64,000 nt of DNA from Myroides albus (GCF_009711045.1 NZ_WMJX01000008.1:1-64000), one strand, 5' to 3'; shown: positions 43,999-54,434, counted from the stretch's first letter. Numbers and translations: made by a program. The notes: generated from the letters alone by a model not told the origin.

Positions 43999-46900
43999 AT
44001 CAAAAAATTTAAAAAAATAGTTTTTCGCCTTCTATTGGCGTTGGTGTGTCTGTTAGTTATCATAATAGCAACCTTGTCGTTACCTGTGGTTCAAAGTATC
44101 ATGGCCAGCATTGCGGTAGAAAAAGTAAACGACAAGTTTGGTACTAAGTTCGACATTGACCGATTATACATTGATTTTTTTGGTAGAATTTCTCTAAGAG
44201 GGGTATCTGTAAGGGATAATCACGACTATAAGTTTATAGAAATTAAAAGTTTTAAAACGCGTATTACCGACTTTGACGCCTTAAAGAAGGGACAAATCTT
44301 TTTAGGAGATACTCATATCAGCAATCTATTTCTAAATATCCACAAGTACAAAGCAGAAGAAATGACTAATCTTGATGCTTTAATTGCTGTATTTGACAAT
44401 GGAAAAGAAGGGGATGGTAAGTTTAGGTTAAAGTCGAAGAATATCTACATGAGTTCCTCTCATTTTAAAGTTTCTGACGATAACAATGAAACTGTCACAG
44501 CAGTTGACTTTAAAGAGTTAAATGGTGAGGTAAACAACTTTTTGATTAAAGGGCCAGAGATTTATGGTAATATCAAGAAGGCTTCTTTTAAAGATCACTG
44601 GGGGTTGAATGTAAATCGCCTTGCCGGAGATTTCTCTCATACAAAAACAACTATTGGTGTTAAGTCACTTGAACTAGTAACAGATCAATCTTCAATTGCA
44701 GGAGATTTACTCTTTAGTTTTGCTCAAGGAGATATGAAGTATTTTACCGATAAGGTAAACTGGGATTTTAAAATCAGTAAAGCTTCTTTGAATACTTCTG
44801 ATTTAAATGTTTTTGCACCAGAGTTCTCCTCGAATAAACAGCTGTATTTTCAAGGAAGTATTGTTGGAGTGATGAACGATTTTCAATTGATTAATGCACG
44901 CTTACTCGACCAAAGTAATTCACAAGTAATAGGTCAATTTGCCTTTAGAAACGTCTTTGATAAAGATAAGCCGTTTTGGATGAAGACAAACTTGTCAAAG
45001 CTTTATATTTCTCGCTATAATTTAGTTAGTTTAATGCCTGATTTGCTGAAGTCAAAGTTACCTGAGTCTTTGGACAATATGGGAATGTTTGATATTCACG
45101 GTGAGTTAGAGATGACTAAGCGTACCTTGAAAACAGATATTGACGTTTTAACTAATATTGGTAAAGGTAGAGCTAAGTTAGAGATTAATCATTTAGACGA
45201 GCCTGATTTAGCACAATATAAAGGGAATATAGCCCTGGATAAGTTTGACTTGGGAAGTTTTATTGACAACAAGCAATTCGGAGTAACTTCTTTCGATTTG
45301 TATGTGGATGGAAAAGGCTTTAATCAAGAATCTTTAAATACTTCTATTAAGGGGGATGTCTTTTCACTGGTGTTTGCCAAATATAAGTACACGTCAATTG
45401 CCGTAGATGGTACATTAAAGATGCCGTATTTTAAAGGTCTTGTTCACACTGATGATCCCAATTTAAAATTGGACTTTAATGGAAAAGTTGACTTTAGCTC
45501 GAAAGTGAAAAATTATGACTTTGTTGCAGACGTTGATTATGCTGATTTACACGCTTTAAAGTTTGTTAATGATACCCTTGCGCAGTTTAAGGGAAGTTTT
45601 GAGTTTAAAGCTTCTGGAAATACAATAGAAGATTTAGAAGGGGTGTTTAAAGTAAACTCGTCTCAGTATAACAACACTAAAGATTTCTATGTTTTTGATG
45701 AGTTTTCTGTTACTTCGGCTTTTAATCAAGATGGCGAGCGTTCAATACAAATTAACTCAAAAGAAGCTATTAAAGGATATGTGATAGGAAAGTACAGGTT
45801 TAAGGATTTAAAGAGCTTGTTTACCAATGCTCTGGGAAGTCTATATACTAACTACAACCCTTATAAAATAGCTGAAGGTCAATATTTGGATTTTGATATC
45901 ACAGTACACAATAGGTTGATAGAGGTATTTTTACCTCAGTTAACAGTCAGTGAGAGTACTCGTGTAGAAGGGTTGATTAACAATGATGAAAACGAGTTTA
46001 AGTTGCGCTTTGACTCACCGAGTATATCTTTAGATAAAATTGGGTTTCACAATATTGTTTTGTATGTAAATAACAATAACCCATTATATAATACCTATGT
46101 CTCAATTGATAGTGTAAGGACAGGTATGTATAAGATCTCAGACTTTAATTTACTGAACTTAACCCATAACGATACGCTATTTGTGCGTTCTGAGTTTAAG
46201 GGAGGGGATAATAATCGAGATGTCTTTAATTTAAACTTATATCACACCATTAATCAGGATAATATGTCTGTGGTTGGGTTTAAGAAATCAGATATCTTTT
46301 TCAAAGATTTTATTTGGAATGTCAATGAGAAAGAAGACAAAAGTAACAAAGTGATTTTCAATAAAAAGCTAACTGACTTTACCATTGATTCACTTGTGAT
46401 GTCTCACAAAGCGCAAAGGGTAGCCCTTAGTGGTGTGATGCGAGATTCTACTTATAAGCACTTAGATTTGGACTTTTCTCAAGTTGAGCTAGCTAAGATT
46501 ACACCTGATATTAATAACTTGAAGTTCTCAGGTATGATAGACGGAGATATTCACTTTTCTCAAGATAAAGATTTATTTCACCCAAGAGCCAATGTTGAGA
46601 TAGATTCGCTTCATATTAATGATTATGATCTTGGAACTATGTTGTTTAAAGTAGATGGTAATGAAAAGTTAGATAACTTTAAAGTAGAATCGTCTATTTC
46701 AAAATTCGACAAGGAATCTTTTTACCTCAATGGAGATATCAATATAATCAATAAAAAGACCTATTTTAACTTAGAATCTGGGTTTAAAGAATTTAGCTTA
46801 AAACCGATAGGGCCACTTTTAAGTAGTGTGGCTTCCTCTATGCGAGGAACTGCATCAGGAAAGATTAGTATACTTGGAACACCGAGTGATCCAGAGGTCA

Positions 46901-48474
46901 ATGGACGATTGTATCTAAGTAAAGCTGGATTTTTGTCTAAGTTTACAGGAGTGGACTATTTGTTTGAGGAGCATTCAGCTCTGGATATTACCCAAAAACA
47001 ATTTATCCTTAGAAACGCAAGAATTATAGATTCAAAATATAAGACCGAAGGAGTAGTTGACGGTTATGTTTCTCATAAAATGTTTAATGATTGGGCATTG
47101 AATTTAAAGTTGTCATCGCCTAATTTATTGGCATTAGACACCAAGTTTACTGAAGGTAGTTTATACTATGGAACAGCTTTTATCAATGGTCAGGCGAATT
47201 TAACTGGGCCTGTAGAAATGCTAAATATTGATATCAATGCCACTTCTAACAAAGGTACAGCGATTAAGATTCCTTTGAAAGAAGCTCAAAATACAGGGGA
47301 GAATAATTATATCTATTTCTTGACTCGCAAGGAAAAAGAGCTTCGAAAGAAAAGTAAAGATAGCGACCCATATCGCTATAGAAATAGTGGAATAGAATTA
47401 GACTTTGAGTTTATTGTTACACCTGAGGCGGAAATAGAGATCATCTTAGATCGCGAATCTGGGCATGCCATGAAAGGTAAAGGAGCTGGTTTTATTACTA
47501 TGGAAATTAATACTCTTGGAAAGTTTAATATGTGGGGGGATTTTCAAGCTTATGAAGGAGAGTATAACTTTAAATATGGAGGACTGATAGACAAGAGATT
47601 TGTAGTAAAAAAATATGGAACTATTCGCTGGGATGGTGATCCAATGAATGCTATACTTGACTTACAGGCAATTTATCACACAGAGGCAAACCCAAGAGTT
47701 ATTGTTGATAATTCGATTATTAATAGAAAGGTACCAACAGACGTGGCTATTGTTTTAAACGGTAGTTTGAGTAGTCCAGAGGTAGATTTTGAAATTAACT
47801 TTCCAACGGTAAGTTCGGTTGTTAAATCTGAGTTGGACTACAAGTTAAGTGATAGAGATACCCGAGAAAGACAAGCTATGGCATTGTTAGCAACAGGGGC
47901 GTTTTTCTCATCAGATAATTCGTCTTCCGCTTTAGCTGGTAGTTTATTTGAAAGAGCCAGTAGCATTTTTGATGACTTATTTTCTGATGAGGATGACAAA
48001 TTCAAAGTAGGCTTAAACTACGCTCAGGGAGAGCGAAATCCATACACGCAAACAGAAGGGCGTTTAGGGGTTACTTTCTCAACTAAAGTTAACGATCGCA
48101 TTTCTGTCAATGGAAAACTGGGAGTACCTGTAGGAGGGGAAGAACAATCTGTGATCGTAGGGGATGTAGAGGTCTTGTTGCGCATTAATGAAGAGGGAAC
48201 ATTAAATGCTCGTTTTTTCAATAGGGAGAACGACATCAATTACTTAGGAGAAGGTATTGGTTATACACAAGGAGTAGGTTTGACTTATGAAGTGGACTTT
48301 GACACTTTTAAGGAGTTATTGTCTAAAATTTTGAATCAAGCAGACAAGCGCGCCAAGGAAAAGAAAGAGAAAGAAAAGAAGGAAAATAGTAGGACAGAAG
48401 AACTACCAGACTCTGATTTTAATCGCGATTTTATTAAATTTTATGAGGATCGTAGAAGAAATAATTCTAAATAG
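43999..48474 (+). CDS. tamB: Translocation and assembly module protein TamB
   Basis: A very large (about 1491 residues) AsmA/TamB-like protein bridging inner and outer membranes, involved in outer-membrane protein or lipid transport. It has an N-terminal anchor, a long beta-rich repeat body and a C-terminal DUF490/TamB domain (from GTAFINGQANLTGP near residue 1050 through DLQAIYHTEANPRV and NGSLSSPEVDFEI). The first canonical start is TTG at 44035, which would leave a hydrophobic N-terminus with no basic residues. In frame upstream, ATC at 43999 followed by AAAAAATTTAAAAAA gives KKFKKIVFRLLLAL, the normal N-terminus, so a rare ATC start is likelier. The next upstream codon set contains a stop at 43990. 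Confidence 0.88.
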   Translation: MKKFKKIVFRLLLALVCLLVIIIATLSLPVVQSIMASIAVEKVNDKFGTKFDIDRLYIDFFGRISLRGVSVRDNHDYKFIEIKSFKTRITDFDALKKGQIFLGDTHISNLFLNIHKYKAEEMTNLDALIAVFDNGKEGDGKFRLKSKNIYMSSSHFKVSDDNNETVTAVDFKELNGEVNNFLIKGPEIYGNIKKASFKDHWGLNVNRLAGDFSHTKTTIGVKSLELVTDQSSIAGDLLFSFAQGDMKYFTDKVNWDFKISKASLNTSDLNVFAPEFSSNKQLYFQGSIVGVMNDFQLINARLLDQSNSQVIGQFAFRNVFDKDKPFWMKTNLSKLYISRYNLVSLMPDLLKSKLPESLDNMGMFDIHGELEMTKRTLKTDIDVLTNIGKGRAKLEINHLDEPDLAQYKGNIALDKFDLGSFIDNKQFGVTSFDLYVDGKGFNQESLNTSIKGDVFSLVFAKYKYTSIAVDGTLKMPYFKGLVHTDDPNLKLDFNGKVDFSSKVKNYDFVADVDYADLHALKFVNDTLAQFKGSFEFKASGNTIEDLEGVFKVNSSQYNNTKDFYVFDEFSVTSAFNQDGERSIQINSKEAIKGYVIGKYRFKDLKSLFTNALGSLYTNYNPYKIAEGQYLDFDITVHNRLIEVFLPQLTVSESTRVEGLINNDENEFKLRFDSPSISLDKIGFHNIVLYVNNNNPLYNTYVSIDSVRTGMYKISDFNLLNLTHNDTLFVRSEFKGGDNNRDVFNLNLYHTINQDNMSVVGFKKSDIFFKDFIWNVNEKEDKSNKVIFNKKLTDFTIDSLVMSHKAQRVALSGVMRDSTYKHLDLDFSQVELAKITPDINNLKFSGMIDGDIHFSQDKDLFHPRANVEIDSLHINDYDLGTMLFKVDGNEKLDNFKVESSISKFDKESFYLNGDINIINKKTYFNLESGFKEFSLKPIGPLLSSVASSMRGTASGKISILGTPSDPEVNGRLYLSKAGFLSKFTGVDYLFEEHSALDITQKQFILRNARIIDSKYKTEGVVDGYVSHKMFNDWALNLKLSSPNLLALDTKFTEGSLYYGTAFINGQANLTGPVEMLNIDINATSNKGTAIKIPLKEAQNTGENNYIYFLTRKEKELRKKSKDSDPYRYRNSGIELDFEFIVTPEAEIEIILDRESGHAMKGKGAGFITMEINTLGKFNMWGDFQAYEGEYNFKYGGLIDKRFVVKKYGTIRWDGDPMNAILDLQAIYHTEANPRVIVDNSIINRKVPTDVAIVLNGSLSSPEVDFEINFPTVSSVVKSELDYKLSDRDTRERQAMALLATGAFFSSDNSSSALAGSLFERASSIFDDLFSDEDDKFKVGLNYAQGERNPYTQTEGRLGVTFSTKVNDRISVNGKLGVPVGGEEQSVIVGDVEVLLRINEEGTLNARFFNRENDINYLGEGIGYTQGVGLTYEVDFDTFKELLSKILNQADKRAKEKKEKEKKENSRTEELPDSDFNRDFIKFYEDRRRNNSK

Positions 48475-48584
48475 TTCAAATGTTAATTATTTAACAAAAT
48501 TATAATACCAAAATAAGAATTAAACATCCAATAATCTTGTCCAAGTAACGATTATTTGCTAAATTTACTCAAAATGTTAATCAT

Positions 48585-49571
48585 ATGAGTAAGGCAATAA
48601 AAAGAATAGGTGTTTTAACTTCTGGAGGTGATGCTCCGGGTATGAATGCAGCCATTAGAGCTATTGTTCGTACTTGTTCATTCCATGGAGTAGAGTGTAT
48701 AGGAGTATTTCGTGGTTTTCAAGGGCTTGTTGAGGGTGATTTTGAAGTATTAGGTCCAAGAGATGTAAACTACATTATTAATAAAGGGGGAACTATTTTA
48801 AAAACAGCAAGATGTGCTGCATTTAAGACTTCAGAAGGTAGACAGGCTGCATACGATAATTTGAAGAAAGCAGAGATAGATGCTTTAATCGTTATCGGTG
48901 GAGATGGAAGTTTTACTGGAGCAATGGTCTTGAGTAAAGAGTTTGACATTCCTGTAATGGGAATACCTGGTACGATTGACAATGATATTCATGGAACCAG
49001 TCATACCATTGGTTTTGACACAGCATTAAATACAGTAGTAGATGCGGTGGATAAGATTAGAGATACTGCGAGTTCACATAAGCGTCTATTCTTTGTAGAG
49101 GTTATGGGGCGTGATGCTGGGCATATTGCATTAAATGCAGGTATCGGAGCAGGAGCAGAGGAAATATTGATCCCAGAGGAAGATTTGGGATTAGAAAGGC
49201 TACTTGAGTCTTTGAAGAAAAGTAAAAAATCAGGAAAATCATCTAGTATAGTAATTGTAGCAGAAGGAGAAAGACTCGGTAAAAACGTATTTGAATTAGG
49301 GGAATACGTAGAAGAGAATTTACCTGAGTATGAAGTGCGTGTATCAGTATTAGGTCATATGCAAAGGGGTGGGGCGCCTTCTTGTTTTGATAGGGTACTT
49401 GCAAGTAGATTAAGTGTAAAAGCAGTAGAAACTTTACTAGAAGGTCAAAGTAACTTTATGGTGGGGCTTATCAACGATCAGGTTGCCTTAACTCCACTTG
49501 AACAAGCTGTGAAAGGGCATTCTCCAATAGATAAAGATCTGTTGAGAGTATCAGATATAATTACAATTTAA
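48585..49571 (+). CDS. pfkA: 6-phosphofructokinase
   Basis: A 328-residue ATP-dependent phosphofructokinase, which commits fructose 6-phosphate to glycolysis. The N-terminal LTSGGDAPGMNAAIRA (about residues 11-26), the ATP site GGDGSFTGA (about 104-112), the catalytic loop PGTIDNDI with Asp (about 127-134) and the MGRDAGH motif (about 172-178) are complete. It begins a run of four genes (pfkA, gapA, sugar kinase, mgsA) with gaps of 27, 9 and 7 bases. Confidence 0.97.
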   Translation: MSKAIKRIGVLTSGGDAPGMNAAIRAIVRTCSFHGVECIGVFRGFQGLVEGDFEVLGPRDVNYIINKGGTILKTARCAAFKTSEGRQAAYDNLKKAEIDALIVIGGDGSFTGAMVLSKEFDIPVMGIPGTIDNDIHGTSHTIGFDTALNTVVDAVDKIRDTASSHKRLFFVEVMGRDAGHIALNAGIGAGAEEILIPEEDLGLERLLESLKKSKKSGKSSSIVIVAEGERLGKNVFELGEYVEENLPEYEVRVSVLGHMQRGGAPSCFDRVLASRLSVKAVETLLEGQSNFMVGLINDQVALTPLEQAVKGHSPIDKDLLRVSDIITI

Positions 49572-49598
49572 AAAAATAACTTAATAAAAAAAGATATT

Positions 49599-50600
49599 AT
49601 GAAGACAAGAATAGGGATTAACGGTTTCGGACGTATTGGACGTTTAATGTTTAGAGAAGCAGTAAAAAGAAGTGATGTGGAAATTGTAGCTGTAAACGAT
49701 TTAATGCAAGTTGAGCATTTAGCTTATTTGATTAAATACGATTCAGTACATGGACGTTTTGATGGAACAGTTGAAGTGAAAGATGGCAACTTGGTAATTA
49801 ATGGAAAAACAGTTCGTGTAACTGCTGAAAAAGATCCATTAATGCTTAAATGGGATGAAGTAAAAGTAGATGTTGTTGCTGACTGTACAGGTATTTTTAC
49901 AAACCTTGAAGGTGCGCAAAAACACATTGATGCAGGAGCTAAGAAAGTTTTGATTTCTGCACCTTCTGCTGATGCTCCAATGTTTGTAATGGGAGTGAAT
50001 GAGAAAGAGTTAAAAGCAACAGATACAATTATCTCAAATGCATCTTGTACTACTAACTGTCTAGCTCCATTAGCTAAAGTTCTAAATGACAAGTTTGGAA
50101 TTGTTGAAGGTTTAATGACTACAATTCACGCTACAACTGCAACTCAGTTTACTGTGGATGGTCCTTCTAAGAAAGACTACAGAGGTGGACGCTCGGCTTT
50201 ATTAAATATTATTCCTGCTTCAACAGGTGCGGCTAAAGCTGTAGGTAAAGTTATTCCTGAATTGAAAGGTAAATTAACGGGTATGTCTATGCGTGTTCCA
50301 ACAGCTGACGTATCTACTGTGGATTTAACTGTGAAATTAGGTAAAGAAACTTCTTACGAGGAAGTAATGGCTGTACTTAAAAAAGCAAGTGAAAACGAAT
50401 TAAAAGGTGTTATGTTATATGTTGAAGATGACGTAGTTTCTCAAGACTTCGTATCTAATACACACACTTGTATCGTTGACTCTAAAGCTGGTATTGGATT
50501 AAACAGTACATTCTTTAAATTCGTAGCATGGTACGATAATGAGTATGGTTATTCTTCTAAAATGGTTGAAATGGCTATTCATTTAAACAGTGTAAAATAA
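49599..50600 (+). CDS. gapA: Type I glyceraldehyde-3-phosphate dehydrogenase
   Basis: A 333-residue NAD-dependent dehydrogenase of glycolysis. The NAD site [15 protein letters not shown] (about residues 6-20), the active-site [12 protein letters not shown] with catalytic Cys at about 153, and the later WYDNEYGYS (about 315) are intact. It is 27 bases after pfkA. Confidence 0.97.
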   Translation: MKTRIGINGFGRIGRLMFREAVKRSDVEIVAVNDLMQVEHLAYLIKYDSVHGRFDGTVEVKDGNLVINGKTVRVTAEKDPLMLKWDEVKVDVVADCTGIFTNLEGAQKHIDAGAKKVLISAPSADAPMFVMGVNEKELKATDTIISNASCTTNCLAPLAKVLNDKFGIVEGLMTTIHATTATQFTVDGPSKKDYRGGRSALLNIIPASTGAAKAVGKVIPELKGKLTGMSMRVPTADVSTVDLTVKLGKETSYEEVMAVLKKASENELKGVMLYVEDDVVSQDFVSNTHTCIVDSKAGIGLNSTFFKFVAWYDNEYGYSSKMVEMAIHLNSVK

Positions 50601-50609
50601 TTTAAAACA

Positions 50610-51455
50610 ATGAAGATTATAGTCGATAGTGGTTCTACTAAGGCTGATTGGATCTTCTTTGACCAAAATAAGAATTTAATAACTTCGGTAACCAGTCTTG
50701 GACTTAATCCCGAAGTTATTACTTTAGATGAGTTCTTTACCCGCGTTAATACTATTCCTGATATTAGGAGAAATAAGAACGAGGTTAAAGAACTTTATTT
50801 TTATGGCTCAGGATGTGGATCAGATAGAACAAGAAGTATTGTAAAAAGGTTTTTTGAGGAGTATTTTGACAATTGCAAAAGTATTCACATTCACGAAGAT
50901 ACCTTTGCTGCTATATATGCAACTGTAAAAAAAGGCGAAAAAGGGATTGTCTGCATTAATGGGACGGGTTCTAATGTAACCTATTTTGATGGGGAAAAAG
51001 CTCACCAGAGGATACAGTCACTTGGGTATATGGCAATGGATGATTGTAGTGGAAGTGCATTTGGAAGAATTTTGATAAAGTCTTATTTCTTAAAGATGAT
51101 GCCAGTTGATTTGGCAATAGCTTTTTCTGCTAAATATGATATTGATGCAGATGTTGTGAAATACAACTTTTACAAGAAGGAGAACCCCAATGCCTATATG
51201 GCTTCTTTTCTACCGTTTTTAATAGAGCATAAAGAACATGAGTACTTTAAGAAGTTGATTAGAGAACAGATTAAGTTCTTTGTAGATAATTATATTAAAA
51301 ATTATCCTGAGTATTTGGAATGTCCTGTTAGTTTTGTTGGTTCTGTTGCGTACTTTCTTCAGGATGAACTTGTGGAAATATTACAGGAAGAAGGCATTGC
51401 TTTAGGTCGTATTATTCAGAAACCTTTAGATGGGTTAATAGATTATCATAAATAA
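50610..51455 (+). CDS. N-acetylglucosamine kinase-like BadF/BadG-family ATPase
   Basis: A 281-residue sugar kinase of the ASKHA fold. The phosphate-1 loop is VDSGSTKADW (about residues 5-14), the adenosine/phosphate-2 loop region is INGTGSNVTYF (about 111-121), and DDCSGSAFGRILIKSYF follows. This pattern matches bacterial N-acetylglucosamine kinases that feed cell-wall sugars into glycolysis. The substrate is by family only. It is 9 bases after gapA and 7 before mgsA. Confidence 0.82.
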   Translation: MKIIVDSGSTKADWIFFDQNKNLITSVTSLGLNPEVITLDEFFTRVNTIPDIRRNKNEVKELYFYGSGCGSDRTRSIVKRFFEEYFDNCKSIHIHEDTFAAIYATVKKGEKGIVCINGTGSNVTYFDGEKAHQRIQSLGYMAMDDCSGSAFGRILIKSYFLKMMPVDLAIAFSAKYDIDADVVKYNFYKKENPNAYMASFLPFLIEHKEHEYFKKLIREQIKFFVDNYIKNYPEYLECPVSFVGSVAYFLQDELVEILQEEGIALGRIIQKPLDGLIDYHK

Positions 51456-51462
51456 TAGAATT

Positions 51463-51840
51463 ATGGAAATAGCTATAGTAGCACATGATGCTAAGAAAAA
51501 GGAGATGCTTGAGTTTATTAAAAAGAACAAAGCTATTCTCTCTAAAGAGGGAATTAGCCTGATAGCTACTGGTACAACTGGGAGTATGGCTCAAGATGTT
51601 GGTTTTGAAGTTAAACGCATGTTGTCAGGTCCTCTTGGAGGGGATGCTCAGATTGCAGGAAGAGTGGCAGAAGGTAAAACGGCAATGGTTTTATTCTTTA
51701 AAGATCCACTTGGCAAACATCCACACGAACCAGATATCAATATGTTATTGCGCGTATGCGATGTTCACAATGTGCCTTTGGCAACTAACGTAGCTACTGC
51801 ACAAATGCTTTTACAGGCCATTGATAGTGAAGTGAAATAG
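51463..51840 (+). CDS. mgsA: Methylglyoxal synthase
   Basis: A 125-residue enzyme that turns dihydroxyacetone phosphate into methylglyoxal and phosphate, a bypass relieving sugar-phosphate stress. The start AIVAHDAKK (the conserved HD), ATGTTGSMAQ (phosphate loop) and SGPLGGDAQIAGRVAEGK with the catalytic Asp, then DPLGKHPHEPDI are all present. It is shorter than the E. coli enzyme (152 residues) mainly at the ends. It is last in the glycolytic operon and followed by a terminator. Confidence 0.96.
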   Translation: MEIAIVAHDAKKKEMLEFIKKNKAILSKEGISLIATGTTGSMAQDVGFEVKRMLSGPLGGDAQIAGRVAEGKTAMVLFFKDPLGKHPHEPDINMLLRVCDVHNVPLATNVATAQMLLQAIDSEVK

Positions 51841-51860
51841 CGTAAAACAAGATCAATAAT

Positions 51861-51889
51861 AGCACCTTTAAAAGAAAGGTGCTTTTTTT
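51861..51889 (+). terminator. Terminator of the pfkA-mgsA operon
   Basis: A perfect 9-bp stem (AGCACCTTT 51861-51869, AAAGGTGCT 51875-51883), loop of 5, then six T residues. Confidence 0.85.
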
Positions 51890-51999
51890 ATTGCTTATTT
51901 TAAAGGTAGGAAGGGTAATTATTCGATTCCTTACAGGCCTAAGAGTGCTTATTTTTGTAAATTTGGTTTTTACAGCTTATAAATAATTAAATCGTATAT

Positions 52000-53943
52000 A
52001 TGAAAAAGATACTATTGTTCGTTTTCTTATTGGGGTATAGTGCTGTTTTCTCTCAAGAGTTTGAGTTTGAAAAAGCCGACTTCACTGAAGTTTCTAAATC
52101 TGATATAGAGGCACTTTCCGATGAAGGTGGTTTATTGTTATATGACCAAAAAGTAGAGTTAAAAGTTGGTGGGTTGAATGATATGGTAACCAGCTTTAAC
52201 TTAGTTCACTATCAACAATATGTGGCAAGTGACTCGAGTGCGGCAGCTTTTCAGAAGGTACTAGCGCGTGATCCAAAAGACGAGCATACGGTAAAGCAGA
52301 AATTGCGTATAATCAAACCTAATGGACAGGTAGTTAATTTTAGCAATGATAGCATTAAAGAATTTACCAATGAACAAGCGGGATTTGTCATTCACTACTT
52401 TGATGTAGAAGGCATGGAGAAGGGGAGTGTAGTTGAATATGTTGGCATTTGGTCGGAAGATGGTGTTATCGATGGTGTGGATGTTAAATTGCAAAGTGAT
52501 GTACCGGTTATAAAGAGTAAGTTTGAACTGATCTATCCTGATAACATTATTATTAAGATGAAAGCCTATAATGGGCTTAATACTCCTGTGTATAATGAAG
52601 AAGCCTACAATGGAAAGTCTTCATATGTAGTTGAGCACAATAATCTTGAAGCAATGATATCAAATGATGAGTATACTAATCTTATAAAGAACATCAAATT
52701 TCTTCGTTATAAAGTAGATGGTATTTACGGTGGAGTAGAGAAAGATTTCTTTAACTACAAGTTTTTCGTTGATGATTTCTTAGCTAAACGCAATCGTCCA
52801 CTTAGCAATCAAGAGTTAAGCGTAGCTAACGATTTTTATAAGAAAGTAAGGAAATCGGATAACCTTATGTTGAGCTTGAGAAATATTGAGTTTGCTATTA
52901 AATCGAGTGTGGTAATTTCTCCAGAGGAATTAAAAACTTTAGACAGGGTAATTTCGGAGCATACAGGGCATTTAACTGATGTTTTAAGGCTTTATGATGT
53001 GATGTTTAAGAATCTTGGGGTAAAGTATGAATTAGTTCTTACAACAAAGAAAAATCAACAAGTATATGATGCGAGTTTTCCAACGCGTTTAAACTTTACA
53101 GATGCTTTGTTTTACTTTCCAAGTTTAGATGCATATATGGATCCATTCTCTTACGAGTATTTTATCCCGCTTTCCAATACTGCTTATCACCATAATCAAG
53201 GTTTATTTGTTACAACAAGAGAGTTTGCTGGAATGGAAACGATAGCTTATGACAATAAACAATTAAGCTTGAATACTTTTGAAACAAAAGACGTTTTTAA
53301 GGCAGAAGTAGATTTGAGAAATTTGAATCAAGTTAGCGTAAAAACGCAACATAGTATATCAGGAGAAAGAGGTATTGATTTCCAAAAGTACTTTTTGTTA
53401 CTCAATTCTAATACCATAGCTGATTTTAAAAATTTCCTTGCTAAAGCATATTCTAATGATGCGACTGATTTTAATATAGATGTAAAGAATACCTCTTTTG
53501 ATGATTATGCTATAAAGCCATTTGTCTTTAATGTGAATTACAAAGCAGATCACTTGTTTGAGCAAACAGAAGGTGCTTATATTTTTAAAGTTGGGAAGTT
53601 AATTGGCGATCAAGTTAGGCTTGAAGCAGAAGAAGAACGACTGTGGCCAATTGAATTAACTACAGCTGTTGATTATAAACGCACAATTACAGTCCAACTA
53701 CCAAAAGGGTATAAGGTTGAAAACTTAAAAGATTTGAATATTCACGAGAAATTGAAAGTTGATGGAAAGATTGTAGGGGAGTTTAAATCGAGTTATAAAG
53801 TAAAAGACGATATTTTGAGTATTGATTGTATAGAAATCTATGATTTTGTAGAGATTGATAAAAAGTACTGGCAAGAGTATCGTACTGTGATCAATGCTGC
53901 AGCTGTGTTTAACGATGTGAAATTAAAATTTACAGCGAAGTAA
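52000..53943 (+). CDS. DUF3857 domain secreted protein
   Basis: A 647-residue protein with a signal peptide ending in AVFSQ. The N-terminal half is a DUF3857 domain (DQKVELKVGGLNDMVTSFNLVHYQQ through YVGIWSEDG, about residues 48-165). The middle region, VISEHTGHLTDVLRLYDVMFKNLGVKYELVL, resembles the transglutaminase-like domain often following it, but I see no clear Cys-His-Asp triad, so it may be inactive. Envelope location is expected; function unknown. A TATTTTTG box lies at 51950-51957. It is monocistronic. Confidence 0.82.
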   Translation: MKKILLFVFLLGYSAVFSQEFEFEKADFTEVSKSDIEALSDEGGLLLYDQKVELKVGGLNDMVTSFNLVHYQQYVASDSSAAAFQKVLARDPKDEHTVKQKLRIIKPNGQVVNFSNDSIKEFTNEQAGFVIHYFDVEGMEKGSVVEYVGIWSEDGVIDGVDVKLQSDVPVIKSKFELIYPDNIIIKMKAYNGLNTPVYNEEAYNGKSSYVVEHNNLEAMISNDEYTNLIKNIKFLRYKVDGIYGGVEKDFFNYKFFVDDFLAKRNRPLSNQELSVANDFYKKVRKSDNLMLSLRNIEFAIKSSVVISPEELKTLDRVISEHTGHLTDVLRLYDVMFKNLGVKYELVLTTKKNQQVYDASFPTRLNFTDALFYFPSLDAYMDPFSYEYFIPLSNTAYHHNQGLFVTTREFAGMETIAYDNKQLSLNTFETKDVFKAEVDLRNLNQVSVKTQHSISGERGIDFQKYFLLLNSNTIADFKNFLAKAYSNDATDFNIDVKNTSFDDYAIKPFVFNVNYKADHLFEQTEGAYIFKVGKLIGDQVRLEAEEERLWPIELTTAVDYKRTITVQLPKGYKVENLKDLNIHEKLKVDGKIVGEFKSSYKVKDDILSIDCIEIYDFVEIDKKYWQEYRTVINAAAVFNDVKLKFTAK

Positions 53944-53976
53944 ATTATATCGAAAAAGCTTCGGTTAACAACAATA

Positions 53977-54010
53977 AAAAAGCCAATGTGAATCACATTG
54001 GCTTTTTTTA
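53977..54010. terminator. Bidirectional terminator
   Basis: A perfect 10-bp stem (AGCCAATGTG 53981-53990, CACATTGGCT 53994-54003) with a 3-base loop and A and T tracts on both sides, between the convergent DUF3857 and ridA genes. Confidence 0.85.
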
Positions 54011-54029
54011 TATATTTTAAAATGTCAAA

Positions 54030-54410
54030 TTACTTCGAAGCAATCATTGAGATTTCAACATTAACACCTCTTGGTAATTTTACCACTTGAATACATTCTC
54101 TTGCAGGAGCAGTAGCCGCAGTAAAGTAACTTCCATAAATTTCATTTACCTTAGAAAAATCATTCATATCAGTTAAAAAAATAGTTGCTTTTACCACATT
54201 TTCGAAAGTCATATTTGAAGCAGCTAAAATAGCTTCCAAATTGAATAAGACTTGCTTAGTTTCGTCCTCTATTCCCGTTGTAACCAGCGTTTCTGTAGCT
54301 TGGTTAAAAGGGATTTGACCAGAGATAAACAATAAATCACCAACCATTACAGAGTGATTGTATGGTCCAATAGGTGCAGGTGCTTTATCTGAGTTTATTA
54401 TTTTTTTCAT
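54030..54410 (-). CDS. ridA: RidA family enamine/imine deaminase
   Basis: A 126-residue protein of the RidA (YjgF/YER057c/UK114) family, which hydrolyses reactive enamines made by PLP enzymes. APAPIGPYNHSV, LFISGQIPFN, TDMNDFSKVNEIY and ARECIQVVKLPRGVNVEI, with the substrate-binding arginine in PARE, are all present. A TTG would extend it to 54434, but the ATG at 54410 gives the normal length. It follows the lptD-like gene by 24 bases on the minus strand. Confidence 0.94.
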   Translation of the reverse strand: MKKIINSDKAPAPIGPYNHSVMVGDLLFISGQIPFNQATETLVTTGIEDETKQVLFNLEAILAASNMTFENVVKATIFLTDMNDFSKVNEIYGSYFTAATAPARECIQVVKLPRGVNVEISMIASK

Positions 54411-54434
54411 GAGTTTATCTTTTTTAATATCCAA

